A program made the position numbers and the translations under genes. A stretch of DNA of 64,000 nucleotides, from assembly GCA_020091685.1 (NCBI GenBank), contig CM034607.1:21203253-21267252 (forward strand). Direction: 5' to 3'. Positions 32,846 to 44,480 of the stretch are shown here, piece after piece (the stretch's first letter is position 1; each line of letters begins with the position of its first letter). Origin of the DNA: Lutjanus erythropterus (lineage: Eukaryota > Chordata > Actinopteri > Lutjaniformes > Lutjanidae). Under the pieces are notes generated by a model that was given only the letters and a program-made list of their open reading frames with translations, did not search any database and was not told where the DNA came from.

Positions 32846-34079
32846 TGTCTGTCCTGTTTATACGACCATTGACAGCTGACTTATCAAACTTCTCAACTTG
32901 GCACAAAGGGCCGCAAGTGATCAACAACTGCTTCAATTTGAAGTCTTGTTTCAGCTCGGGACAACGTATGTGGAGGTCATGTTATGATATGGTGGATGCA
33001 TCTGGCAGTTGTGGCGGCACTGCAGTAAGTGCTTCACCACTTGTTGCTTGGTGTGCACTCTTCTAGTTGTAATGGCAACAGTACACATTATATGCTCTAC
33101 ATCACCATAAATCTAATTTCCACAGGGAATCTTTGCACCATTTTCTGTGTCTTGTCAGAAGACAGGTGTTAATGTGAGGCAGCAAGAGGAAGTGCTCAGC
33201 TGAAGCACATTAAAACAGATACTCAATATTTTCATGATAACAATGTGACAATGTGTAAGGTGTTGCTTGCAGTGATGAACCTATAGAGTATCATCACCTG
33301 AATCTGTAGATCCCTGTGGAGCCTCTGAGGAAACTATTAGCAAGTTTCAGCTCATTGTTCAGTTCTCCAGCAGCAACTTCTGGCTCACTCTCACTGCTCT
33401 CATATGGTCAATTTTGGTCACAACAGGAGGCCGCTCAAGCAAAAAAAAAAAAAGGCTCTAAAAGCAACTGAACACTACCTGCTCAGTGGGGCTGGGAAGT
33501 AAGACAAGATATCATCTTAGATAATGTTGTTTTTCCTGCTTTTAAAAGGGTGCATTACAGTAAAGTGATGAAATTTTATGAACTTATGGGACTGTTCTAG
33601 CTGTTTGCCTTTACCCAGTTAGTCATTGTATCCATTAATAAAAAAACAACAGTCATCCCTACAATGCTGTTGAAATATCAAGAGGTATCTGATCAAAAAT
33701 ACTCTGATGTTTGATTTTGTCCATATTGCCCAGCTGTACTGCTCAACACCAAACAAAAGACATAACTAATGAAAAGCTAGAGAACATAGTGGAGTATTGA
33801 GCTGCTAGAGCAAAAATATTTCCCAGAGGAGTTGGTAAAGACCAAAAACAGAGCAAAAAAAAGAGTAAATACTGAACTTCATTCATCAGAAGACAGAAAC
33901 TTGACTCTAAATGAATGATGATGAGATTAAACCAACGAGAAAGGATGCGGGAGTGAAACAACTCCAGTGGATTCTTATTGTACAGTATGTTACACAAACG
34001 CTAGGAAGTAATGAAAGAAGAAACAGACACAAATCCTTTTAGAAAAGTCATTTTCTCTGTAGAAGCCTTCAGTATATAA
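32846..34079. other. Spacer, nothing recognised
   Basis: An A13 run lies at 33441-33453. Frames at 32845-33066 (+) and 33743-33997 (-) have no recognisable content. Confidence 0.4.
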
Positions 34080-34600
34080 TCGATGCACATTAAGCCATCA
34101 GTTTACCATGACGCCACAGTTCAGCTCGGCTCCGAGGGCCTTAATATTACAGGTCAGAGCTGTTAGCCCCTGATTTGAGGGCACAGTGGGAACGCATTTT
34201 ATTTCAGAATGCCACCCACGCCATAGCTAAAGCATGCTATACTGAGCTACTAGATAAGGAACATGACTCTCCTGAACCGAGCCCACATCTGTGTCCACCT
34301 GACTCCCGGCAATAATGACACAAAGAGAACACTCCTGAAATTTGAAGCACATCCGTACTATCACCTATTTTAAAAAGAAGCGAAACAAAATCACACGACA
34401 ATACTCTGTTAGAAACACCTCACTGAGGAGTGGTCTTGAAGCACTTTTGACTCAGTCAGCCAAGACAATCACTGTCCAGCCAGGCCCGTCCCGCTCCATC
34501 TTGCCTGGCAGACACATAAAGGCAGCCATCTTAAATCACGTCTCACGGCGCACATCTAATGACTACTGAGCCCCTGCATATTTCAACATTAATTCATTAG
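34080..34600. promoter_or_regulatory. Candidate conserved noncoding block
   Basis: Complex transposon-free sequence: GATGCACATTAAGCCATCAG, CCTTAATATTACAGGTCAGA, AAGCATGCTATACTGAG and CCGGCAATAATGACAC. It continues to CAACATTAATTCATTAG at 34583-34600. The + frame at 34342-34569 is not protein-like. Confidence 0.33.
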
Positions 34601-34604
34601 AGGC

Positions 34605-34630
34605 GGGGATTGGGGGAGGGAGGAGGGGGG
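34605..34630 (+). other. G-quadruplex-forming motif
   Basis: G-runs of 4, 5, 3 and 6 are separated by four, one and four bases, fitting the quadruplex rule on the + strand. It sits between two repeat-free blocks that look regulatory. Confidence 0.6.
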
Positions 34631-34639
34631 CAGGAGTGA

Positions 34640-34960
34640 AATCAGCGGCAGCAGGGAGAATCCTCGGCGCACTCTGATTAAGGCCGTTATGTTTTATAGA
34701 AGCCATTTTTCAATGCCTCCTCTGACAGCACTTGAGGTTATTAAATTGCGGGCTTCAAGGAAAGAGTGAGAGAGGGTGAGAGAAAGTGGGAGGGAAGGAA
34801 AGAGAGGGAGAGAGAGATCATGGGAGGAAGAAAAGGGGGAAAGACAGATGGAGGCTGGAGAGAGAGAGAAAGAACGATTAACAATAGCGAGGAGACAGGT
34901 TGCCAGGTCTCCTTTGGCTGCTGATAAAGTGAACTTCTTGTGATTTGTTTGTGTGTTACC
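34640..34960. promoter_or_regulatory. Candidate noncoding block plus purine tract
   Basis: CTCTGATTAAGGCCGTTATG and GAGGTTATTAAATTGCGGGC lie in complex sequence at 34670-34757. A purine-only-like stretch (GAGAGAGGGTGAGAGAAAGT type) follows at 34758-34875. No frame is present. Confidence 0.3.
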
Positions 34961-35872
34961 TGTGGTTTCTGGGGTTATCTATATCTCATAGGGAATAGAT
35001 TAGTGTGTGAGAGAGTGTGTGTGTGTGCGTGTTGTACTGTACGTGGAATGCAGCTATTTTCTCTCTGTCAGTTGTGATACAGGGATTGAGTGAAGATAAG
35101 CTGTAGAGGACACTATTATGTCCACTGAACGACCTTGAATCAGCTCTCTGTGGAGTCTGCCACATACAGTACATTCACATACTGTACACAAAGTTACACA
35201 ATCCCCCCAGAAGCTTATATTCCTTTTCCTGTTTGTTGTGTGGTGGTGTGTTTTTCTTCTTTCCATTGATAACTAAAAAAAAGAGAATAAAAGAAAGAGA
35301 TCTGTATATCCAGCACAAAAAACATCAACATTAAATGTAAGGTTTTGGATGGTTAAGTGATTGACAGCAATGAAAAATACAGATGGATGATACAAAATGG
35401 ATCATACTGTTGGAAGGTGTTTGAGAAGCTTTTATGGACATTTTGATACTTTTTTTCTGCTGTGACAACATGTCCCTTATAACTGCAGCCAATTCTCCCT
35501 TCTTTGTGAAGAAGTGCAAATTTTAAGCAGCAACGTTTCAACGCTACATGCAGGTCATGTGATGCCGACTGTGGGTTGAGCTCATTACCATCATCACTGC
35601 AAAACTTCAGTTTGAAAGCTTTGTTCATTGCGGTTGACATCAAAGCTACACATACACCAAGGCAGGAACATAACATCTGATTGGTCAACACTAACAACAT
35701 GCCAAGCTTGTCAACAGTATCAATACTTTTTCAACACGAAGTTTAAAACAATACAATATCCCAAGTGACAAAAGTACCAAAGCTATTAAAAAAAGATCTA
35801 AGTGCTCATTCAAGAGTTCGGTTCAGCTATTTATTTTCCTGCCCGAAAACTGGCTTGCAACGTAGCAAAATT
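34961..35872. other. Spacer with a GT microsatellite
   Basis: GT-rich sequence lies at 35002-35031. Minus frames at 35054-35266 and 35353-35700 lack family features. Confidence 0.4.
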
Positions 35873-36182
35873 TGAGGCTAACTCCCTTCACTTTTCCAGC
35901 AGCTAGGACACAACAGACGAGATTTTTCTTGGTCTTGAGAAGCTGCAGCGTTTATTAACTGACACACTGTAACCTGTACTGTACATTTACTGCCAGACTG
36001 ACAACTTATTGCTAAATTTAAGCTTCTGCTCGATTATGAGCAGCACTGTCAATCTGTCTGCTGCTCGCTCTCCCTAACTTGCACACTGCACACACACTTT
36101 ACACATTGCCTTATTCCTTGAAGGACCTACACTACTCTTATGACAGTAAACTTAAATAAAGCCAAATGAAACATAGTTATTT
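35873..36182 (+). mobile_element. Solo copy of the module found inside the family B element at 22.7 kb
   Basis: AGATTTTTCTTGGTCTTGAG, TTAACTGACACACTGTAACC, CTGTACTGTACATTTACTGC, CAGACTGACAA, GAGCAGCAC and TACACTACTCTTATGA align in order with 22690-22985. The family B ends are absent, so this module can exist without them or has lost them. Confidence 0.6.
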
Positions 36183-37440
36183 GGCACAAAAGTGTGTAGA
36201 ATCAGTGCAGTCGAAATCCATGACCATGGTCACAAAATATCCATACTGTCACAGCTGTCTAATGATCTTATAAATTGACAAGGGGTTAACTGTGCACAAA
36301 ATTCCACTGTTTGGTGTGTATCTTGGTTTTGGGGCCATGATTTTGTCATTTATTTTGGAAAAATGTAAACGTTTAACAGTGGCCCATTGGCCATGATCAT
36401 CCCTGCCAGGCAAAGGCCACCACTACTCTAAACCAGCTAGGAGGGGCCTCAACTCATCAAAGACAAGGCTTACCTCGTCTGTTTCAGGCCACGTTTTGTC
36501 TCATCTTAAACCATCTGCAGATTAATTCCATACCCATTATGTTATTATCCACTAAAGTTAGGCCTTATAAGAGATGAATATATCTCCATTTTTGTTATCC
36601 TCATTGCCATCTAGACTGTACCACACTGGTCACTGCTGCATGTTGCCACTTTGTGTCTGTGCGGCCACCAAATCGTTTTGTGTTTCAGCCTCTGAATAGC
36701 CATAACTTCTGATGGAACATGCAGGCTCAGACCTATGAACAACATCAAGTGTAAATGATTTAGAATCCTATATCCATTATTTTGCTGAAAAGCCACCTGG
36801 TTGCTCATAATGTGGGAATAGTGTTGCTATAATGCTTTCATAATACCACAGTAAAATGTCACAATGGTATGAAAAAACAGATACCACCTAAACTTATTTA
36901 GTATAGCAGTAAATGGGTATAGATAAACCAATATCAACTATTTTCTCCTTCAAGGAAGCATTAGCATGCACAGTAAATTTAATGCCAAACATGCAGTTCG
37001 AACACTAAAAACACTTTTGGTCAAACACAAACTGATAAGTTAACTCATGAGCAACAGAATAACACTCTCCTCATACTCAATATAAAACAGGCACAGCCTC
37101 TCTTTGCTTGAATTAATAGGCAGTGGCAGTTCCTCATCAGCCAGTATCTCCTTCAGTTTCCAAATGGCTGCTCAGTGCCAGGCTTGTCAAGAAATTGAGT
37201 CATCACATCCTGACAGCTGTTGCTTTTCTCCCTCTCACACACACTTATATGAAGGGCATCTATCAATGTATTACACAAGCATTTATAGCTAAATTAAAAC
37301 AAGATGTACAGGGATATAACATATGCATGCTTGACAAACAAATTCCCCTTGGATATTAATAGCATAGTTTCAATGGCAACCAATCACTTTATGTGTGCAC
37401 ATAAATGGACACGTACACACACCCTAACCACATCAGATTG
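36183..37440. other. AT-rich spacer, nothing recognised
   Basis: A minus-strand donor-like GAG/GTAAGC near 36473 has no open exon upstream in any frame. No other signal. Confidence 0.4.
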
Positions 37441-38494
37441 GTTGGCTTTAACTTTTTAATTTTACCATTTTAAGTTATCTAAATCTTTGGCAGTTTGGGT
37501 AATGCCGGAAATTTTGAAAAATCCCTCTCTTCTCTATCATTTCACCAAATATTCCGAGGAACCTTTTCTCCAGATCCCCATCCAAAAACATTGGCACACA
37601 GTCTGCATTTGGCTGCATATTTGGATGCCATATATACAAGCTCTGGCACTCTCACATCCCAGACAACAATATCATTTTCCAGGAGAAGATTGTCTGGTAT
37701 CTGCTCTCCATTTGGTGATCAATTTTGTTATGCACTGTGAATGACACATCTTGAACGAGGTATACAGGGTACAACTTTAGGGCTTTTTTCACTCTCCCGG
37801 TCGGGCGTGTGGATCAGAAATCTGCTTGGCCAATATACGTACAACATGCATACAAATTTTTTAGTGGTTATCAAACAACAAAGACCAAAGTTAATTGTCA
37901 TGTTAAATATTGGGCTGCAACATCTACAAAATTCTAAAAAATAGTGGAAAAAGTCCATGTTTCAGAGGCGGAAACAGCATTTTCTGCAATTTTGCATTAA
38001 AAATTACTTTGAGGATTAATCGGTACTTTATAGATTTTTTTTTTTTTACTTGGTTGGGCAAGTGAGTTGCTGATATACTTGTCAAACATTGTATTTGACT
38101 TCCCCTGGGCAAGCAGGGAATCATTATTGTTGAGCCCTGGAAATGAATGATGAGTGGATGAGAATGCTTTTGTATATTTAAATAACCCTTTTCATCATTT
38201 ATCCTTTTTACATACAGTGCTAAGTGTGATTGTTTAAATCTTCACTGACCTTGTGCGCATTATCTAGCACTTTGCATTGTGATTATGCTGTTGAAACGTG
38301 GTCTAATACATCTTATCTCTGGTGCTCTGCGCTTAAGTACAGTAATATAAACATGCAAAGTGCATACACTGCGCTTAAAAAGACATTCACACACACAGCA
38401 CCATGTTACAGTAGCTTCTATGTCCTTATCCCTGCTTTATCCCTGTCATCTATGACAGTTAAACAATGTATCTGTTTGCAGCCTGCCAGCGAGG
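37441..38494. other. AT-rich spacer, nothing recognised
   Basis: Two plus frames share 37487-37744 (85 and 81 codons) in overlapping registers. Neither resembles a protein. A T-run lies at 38036-38047. Confidence 0.4.
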
Positions 38495-38720
38495 TGAAGA
38501 TATAAATGCATTCATTCCCAAATCACAATGGCCATGAATTGTAAGGGGAGCTCATGCTCCAGCCTTAAAATGAAAGTACACTCCTGCAAAAGGCAGCACT
38601 TGATTACGCTACCAAGATCACAATCATGATTTCTCTCACTTTGAGTGTGTTCATTAGGAGCAGTTCCCAGGGGCTGAAATGGAGCGCTGCAGAAACACAA
38701 CCTAAAACCTGGAAATGAGT
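38495..38720. promoter_or_regulatory. Candidate conserved noncoding block
   Basis: Transposon-free complex sequence with AAATGCATTCATTCCCAAAT, GCACTTGATTACGCTACC and GTGTGTTCATTAGGAG. No sustained frame is plausible. Confidence 0.28.
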
Positions 38721-39320
38721 TGGCACATTACAGCAGCGCTTCCGGTTCAATCGTCTCAAAGTCAGTGTTCTTTTAATGTGATTTTGGTTGGATGGCTGAA
38801 TAAGGTCTGCGGTTAACACAAGCTTCAGAGCTTACATTTTGTTCCACAAAGCATCAATACTCCACTCACGGATTCTGAAGCTTTTTCATGTCTTTAAAAA
38901 GATAGTGGCTAAATCAGACTAGAGAGGTTGTCTGGGACATGTAACGACATCATGCTGAACACTCATTATATACTTCAAAATCATATAAGTGTTGTTCATT
39001 TGTAAAGATTATGTTGCCAAACAAAAGTTTTTCTCATCGTGGACATCGTGTAAAAATGCTGCTGGCTTTCTGTGGAGGGAACCAGATTGATGCTAACTTC
39101 CGGGCTGCCCGACAAAAATATGTCATCCCTGCAGCACTCCGTGTGCTATCATTAATTGTGAAGAGAGCACACTACTTAAACCTGGTTGACTTATCATGAC
39201 ATTTGTCAAATCATAGCCCAAAGAAATAAAATGTTGGAACAGGCTGAATATAATTACAGGGATTGGACTTGTGGTTTTATTTTAATCAAAAACATGTCAG
39301 AACATTAATAACAAACTTAC
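38721..39320. other. Spacer, nothing recognised
   Basis: No repeats or strong motifs. It lies just downstream (minus sense) of the two exon candidates and contains no clear polyadenylation context. Confidence 0.4.
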
Positions 39321-39394
39321 TTTTATGATGGAACTGGTGGTTGGATATTTAATTGAGGACTTTGAGCTCTCAGGCATATTCTTTTCATTGGACA
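39321..39394 (-). CDS. Exon candidate 2 of a possible minus-strand pair (74 nt)
   Basis: The acceptor is a strong pyrimidine tract, CTTTTTCTCCTCATTTTCAG, and the donor is AAA/GTAAGTTTG. Read in the phase left by the candidate at 39833-39920, it stays open and encodes SNEKNMPESSKS..SSIIK, a polar peptide. I do not recognise the protein and there is no start or stop exon. The phase-compatible neighbour 438 bases away is the main support. Confidence 0.22.
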
Positions 39395-39832
39395 CTGAAA
39401 ATGAGGAGAAAAAGACAGAGATAAGATTTGAGTGAGAAGACTGATAATACACAGAGATTCTTAAGGTCAAGATGAAGTATGAGGTCAAGATAGATTTTTT
39501 TTGACACTTCATAACTTAAAAGATGAATGAAGCAAAACATCAATACTGGTATCTCAGTCAATTATAAAAGTAATCATTAGTTGTAGCCCTGTTTGGTATT
39601 CAGTAATGTATCATTGTCCAATAAGACACGAAAAGATTAAAAAACTGATCAATAAGATGGGTTGGGAGGTGAGAAGGGTGCAGAAAGAATGAATGAGACC
39701 ACCTAGGGTGAAATCAAAGAGAAAGGAGTGAGACTGAATGTTTGTACTGTTGAGAGGCAGAAAGGATGGAGAGAGAAGAGATGGGGAAATAAAAGGCAAT
39801 ACAGAGTGTCAGGGAAAGAAAAAGGCTCTTAC

Positions 39833-39920
39833 AGGCTAAATGACGCCTGATTCCCTGGATATTTGGGCTCCCTCTGGGGAACATATAGTAGTTGCCTGGC
39901 ACTGACAATTTGAGAGGCTC
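39833..39920 (-). CDS. Exon candidate 1 of a possible minus-strand pair (88 nt)
   Basis: The acceptor is GTCTTTTTTTTGTTTCCCTCAG-like (a long pyrimidine run before CAG) and the donor is CCT/GTAAGAG. One frame, EPLKLSVPGNYYMFPRG..GIRRHLA, is open and continues in phase into 39321-39394 through a split codon. One other frame is open here but runs into a stop in the next candidate. No protein family is recognised. The larger minus frame at 39714-40052 contains it. Confidence 0.22.
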
Positions 39921-40990
39921 CTGAGGGAAACAAAAAAAAGACACTGAATAAGGCAGATGAACACACACATCTCTCTGTGGTGCAAACTGACAGACAGTCC
40001 ATCCGCATGTCCTAGAAACCATCACGCCTGCAAAATCCCATGAAATCTCCATTTAGAGTTAGCAGGCTGCATGCTGGTGATGAAGACAAACTGTCGCAAA
40101 CTCGAGTCGGTTAAATTCAAAAGAATAAAACTAAAAATGAAAGTTCTTCAGATTATAGAAAATTTTCAATCTAATGGAATTGCAGGGCCTCCAAAATATC
40201 AGCAGAATAGGAAACTGTTGGAGAGAACAAACATGAACACATGCAAGCTTTTTACAAGTGACAATGCCAAATTGTCAACTGAGATGGCCAAAATTTATAA
40301 AAGACAGGAATTCAAATGTCCATCTACACTCTTATTTGCCAGGAAGTATGGTTGGAAATCTGCCTGTCACAATCCTGTTGGAATTGTCATTTTAAGTACA
40401 AAACAAACAAACAAACAAACTCAATATGTGCTATTTGCTGTGCAGATTTCTCCAGATATTAGAATACGAAATTCAGACATAATATAAAACTGAATATCTG
40501 TCTTGCAATGGTTCAACATCTCCATTTTGGAGCGCAGAGTGATGTATTTTCCAGACACACTGGTGGCGATGAGGATCAAAAGAAAGAGCCAAACCGGGTG
40601 ACATACACATGCAGCATAATAAAAATTCATTGAATCTACTCCACAGGCCAAAATGGATGGTGGCAGCTAGGTCATATTGCATCTGTGCAGATGGGGTCAG
40701 AGGTCATGTAAAGTTGTATGAGAAGACAGTGTGCTTTCATGCATCATGTAGCAGATAAAGATTTTTGGGGCTGAGAGAGTGTGGAGGTTGGGGCCAGCTC
40801 ACAGCAAACAGCAACGAGGAGTCTGGGACTCTGGAGCCACCATCTGCACGTCTTTATGCTTTTTAGATGATCAAATCACCTCTCAGGATTTTACATGTGA
40901 CATGAACTGGCCATTTTTAGACTTGCTAAAACAACCAAATAGACCAAGGAGTAATACAGAAACACTAAGAAATTTTACATTTTAAGTATG
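39921..40990. other. Unassigned stretch with several long overlapping frames
   Basis: A + frame of 138 codons (40071-40487) is the longest outside the polypyrimidine tract but is Lys/Asn-rich with no signature. On the minus strand two registers overlap at 40421-40682. One has a hydrophobic run resembling a signal peptide (VWLFLLILIATSVSG), which could be coincidence. An (AAAC)n array lies at 40400-40420. None is called as a gene. Confidence 0.3.
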
Positions 40991-41019
40991 GCACACATGC
41001 ATCTACAATATATTTAGCC

Positions 41020-41110
41020 TGTTGTCAGCAAATCCCATGAAAAGACAAAACTCAGTGATGCATCAGTCCCTACTCCAAGCCCACTTGTTCCTACTGAGGA
41101 GGTAAAATGA
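41020..41110. mobile_element. 'AGCAAATCCCATGAAAAGAC' dispersed repeat, copy 2
   Basis: GTTGTCAGCAAATCCCATGA, AAAGACAAAACTCAGTGATG and TACTCCAAGCCCACTTGTTC stand together here, whereas the same words are about 600 bases apart at 27.4 and 28.0 kb. The element's ends were not determined. Confidence 0.45.
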
Positions 41111-42509
41111 TTAAAAATGTGTAGGAAAACTCTTTTTTTTTTAAAAAAAGGCTCACTGTTTTTTAAACAGCTGGGCTCTGCACTTTTCAGCAATCATTAC
41201 TAACACAGGACAAAAGTTCTGGCCCCTTCCACTCTGCGCTCCAATGACAGTTGAGCAAGCTTGGTACCTCTGCCAACTTTTATTCCTTTCCGGTTTCCTG
41301 TTCATAGATCTGCCATGTGCTAGGCTTGTCTATGTTGAAAAGAAAACCAAATTCTGAAGATGGTTAAAATATGTTGTTGGGAGACCTATAAAATAAACAC
41401 ATTCATCAACTTTTTTCAATGATGTACCCCGTTTGAATGAACATTCTGGGCAACAACACAGCAGTGCCCCATCAGTTTCAGCCTATTTAGGTAAATTCCA
41501 TTCCAAAGTATTTTTCCTGACACTGACGGTATTTTGTTGGCTTTGTGTTTGCCGTCTTTTTCAACTCTTTCACTGAATTCCTGCTTTGTTTCAACCACAA
41601 ATCCATTTTCTTGATTTTTGTCTGTTATTCAGTATTGAAACTGGATTCCCTTCTCACAGCAAACATGACTGCAAAAAACTGCCAACTATCAAAAAACCTC
41701 ACAGAAAGAGAAAACAAAAAAATAAAATGAAATAAAAAATTAATAAATAAATAAATACAGTTAATGATAACACTGAAAAAAGGAATATGGAATATATAAT
41801 GTGTTCTAATCGAACTAACATTTACATTTTTCACTGAACTAATTATAGTGTATATACATAGTATTTTTTGGCATTATTATAGTATATATATTATTTTAGG
41901 AATTATGTTTGACTGATATTTTTTAAATAAATAAAAAAATCACGTACACTATTCCAAGTACCCATAGGGGTTTCCAGTGCCTCCATTTGAGAAAAACTGT
42001 CATAAAGAAGGAGGCTTTGGCTAAAAAAATAGTACTTATCAGTAGGATTAATTCATTTTGCATTTTGTTGACAATAAAGAACAAAAGAATACTGCCAGCT
42101 CTGTCCTTTGTATGCACAGAGATACTTTGGTAGCTATACTGCTGCAGCTTTCAATTGTCTGTTACTTAAATTATTTAAACTCTGGAACAACTGAACATCA
42201 CTTGCTATGATTACAGTAGTTAGTTCTCAGTTAGTTAGAATCAATATACAAAAGAAAAGACAGGAAAATGTGAACAGGTTAGGTGATCAAATTGTGATGT
42301 ATTTCTTATTTAGCCACTATCAACTTAACACAAAGTAGGAAAATCACTGATCATCATAATTACTATACTACTTAATATTTTTAGAACTAAATATGTGTGT
42401 TTATGTGAATGCAAGTGATGCATATTTGACTGTGATGGGAAGGAGTGAGGAAAAAGAGAGAAAGTGAGGCACAATACAGGCATCTGGACAGCTGTAAAGC
42501 CACTCATTT
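41111..42509. other. AT-rich spacer, nothing recognised
   Basis: A T8 run joined to an A7 run at about 41134-41149, and an (AAAT)n-like stretch at 41719-41758. Very AT-rich between 41740 and 41940. No coding. Confidence 0.45.
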
Positions 42510-42910
42510 GACTTCTTCACTTTTTATTCAAATAGCCCTGACCTATTTGTTGTTCGATGCCAGCCCTTATTTCATATGATCCACCAACAAGCCCAGAGCG
42601 ATTATTCCAGCACAAATGGCATGGACTTGACATGGGGCCCAAAAGCGTTCATATACCTCTCTGGCCTGAGGCCGCAGTTTGTCATAACACAGGGAATTAT
42701 GTATTATGCCTGCGCCCGGTGATGACATCACAATAGCAGGATGAAATATAAGCTCTGATATGGCTAGCTGATTGTGGAGAGCTGCGAGGGCTTTCATTAA
42801 AAACAGCATATCGCTCATAAAAAGATTAGAGCTGGACAGCTGTTTCCTGATAGTATGAGGCTTCTGTAGTGGCTTCATCACAAACAGGCACACCTGAAAA
42901 ATATAAAACG
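42510..42910. promoter_or_regulatory. Candidate conserved noncoding block
   Basis: About 400 bases of complex sequence with sharp boundaries against AT-rich DNA. It has AGAGCGATTATTCCAGCACA, TAACACAGGGAATTATGTAT, GCCCGGTGATGACATCACAA (ATF/CRE-like TGACATCA), ATATGGCTAGCTGATTGTGG and GGGCTTTCATTAAAAACAGC. The minus frame across it (42567-42929, 120 codons) shows no family resemblance and has no supporting splice sites. Confidence 0.38.
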
Positions 42911-43670
42911 CTCCAACACTTGTGTGCACTGTGTTGTACTGCTGTGCAGGTTTGTGGCAGCAAACAACAACAGAGACTTAGCAACAGGGAAACTTGTAGT
43001 AGTGCTACATGTATAAATACATATCAGTACTGAAGATGGAACAATAAACTGTCACACATGACTAATAGCCTTTATTATTAGACATAATGACTAAGAACAC
43101 AATCCATCCCATCCAAGAAACAACTTGAGATCATAGCCAAAATAATGTACTCTGACCATAAGAAATACTCAGTATGAAGTAGCATAAAATTTTTACTTAA
43201 CTAATTGAGTGAGTTTTCACCACTATTACACACCAATGACATAACAGAGGTAAATATTGTACCATTAGCCCACAACATTCATTTGGCTTACATCCACAAC
43301 ATAAAATACATATGTATTTTAATAGATTAAATCACACAAATAAATACAGTGGTAGAGCCCAACTGATACTGGATTCTTAAGGTTAACATTTTCCTAACTT
43401 TGTTTTTTATATAGATGCATGAATAAACATACATTCTTAATAAGTACCTCACAGTATTGTTACTTTCATGGCACAATAAGCTTGTGAATGAAAAAATGAT
43501 TAACTGAATAAATGACCGTCTCTGTTTTGTTGCTGTCACGTGTGCGTAAAAACAGTCTGTTAAATGTGTGTATGAGGTAAAGTAACTTAATACTGATCCT
43601 TTGGAAATAACCGCATGCACCTAACTTTCGTAGTAATGTGATGTTTCTGCCATCCTAGACACAAAGAAGG
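42911..43670. other. AT-rich spacer, nothing recognised
   Basis: The minus frame at 43327-43620 is Ser/Thr/Tyr-rich without motif. No other signal. Confidence 0.45.
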
Positions 43671-43844
43671 TGAAACATGGCAGTACAACATGACAGCCTT
43701 TGTGGAAGAGGCCCTGCCCCCTTTGTAGATATAAATGGCTCATTCCAAAGTAAGAAAACACAATGAATGAATGAAATGAAAACATACTTTTATTTTATAT
43801 TCAATTTCTGCCATGTTCTACCAATAAATCACCTGAAAATCTTA
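43671..43844 (+). mobile_element. Family B MITE fragment
   Basis: AAACATGGCAG, GTGGAAGAGGCCCTGCCCCC, TTTGTAGATATAAATGGCTC, ATTCCAAAGTAAGAAAACAC and ACATACTTTTATTTTATATTC followed by ATTTCTGCCATGTTCTACCA and ATAAATC reproduce the 3' half of the element, without its terminal ACTGGACCTTT. Confidence 0.65.
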
Positions 43845-44169
43845 ACCGTATAGTATTAGTAATAGATCTGAATGCTTATTCCACCTTTATAAATAATAGA
43901 TCACGGAAAAACAAGACATGTGTAACATAATGGACATGAAGCAAGCACTGGTGCAGAGACAAACTGCCATTGGTTCAATTTAAATGTGTGCACTTAATCA
44001 ACTGGGTAATAATTATTATAATTCAATAAATTGGGTATCAAGGACTTCGCAGTGCATTTGCTTTTCCCCCAATATCCATCAATGTGCTTCTCTCTTTTCT
44101 ACAACTCAGTTCCATACAAGCCCCTCAGTGAGCTGTACATAATGAAACAAATATGTTACGTGGTAGACA
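43845..44169. other. AT-rich spacer, nothing recognised
   Basis: No gene, repeat end or strong motif. Confidence 0.45.
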
Positions 44170-44480
44170 AACAAGAGGAAAACAGGAAGTGCTGATTGTT
44201 TAAGAATAAGGGAGGTGTACAGGTGCCATTTCTAATTTGGTGGGAGAGGCCGTAGGAGGACGGCCTTGAAGAGCACAAAGCAGCTGGAATCAGCCTCATA
44301 AACTCGCACAACATCAAAGGCTCTTTAGCTCGTTTCATCAAAGGTGCCTTCGTTGCTCCGCTCTCACTGTCTGTGAGCGCACCGTGAGTGTGTCACTCTT
44401 GGTATGAGTTTCAGGAAATCTTGGCATGAAAGAAAAATTTACTCTCGCATCCACGAAAAGTGATATTCCTCTAACACAAC
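44170..44480. promoter_or_regulatory. Candidate conserved noncoding block
   Basis: Repeat-free, GC-balanced block: GGTGCCATTTCTAATTTGGT, CAGCTGGAATCAGCCTCATA, ACATCAAAGGCTCTTTAGCT (TCF/LEF-like ATCAAAGG) and TTTCATCAAAGGTGCC (a second ATCAAAGG). Two ATCAAAGG words lie about 25 bases apart, which would suit Wnt-responsive control. Confidence 0.35.

Noticed and set aside
40071-40487. 138-codon + frame, longest outside the polypyrimidine tract
   Set aside because: Lys/Asn/Thr-rich composition, no recognised motif, runs through an (AAAC)n array, and chance frames of this size are expected in 64 kb.
40421-40682. Minus frames including a signal-peptide-like hydrophobic run (VWLFLLILIATSVSG)
   Set aside because: Two registers are open at once over the same DNA, no start context or downstream coding exon follows in phase, and hydrophobic runs arise easily from T-rich DNA.
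42567-42929. 120-codon minus frame over a complex block
   Set aside because: No family resemblance and no splice or start support. The block is better explained as noncoding.
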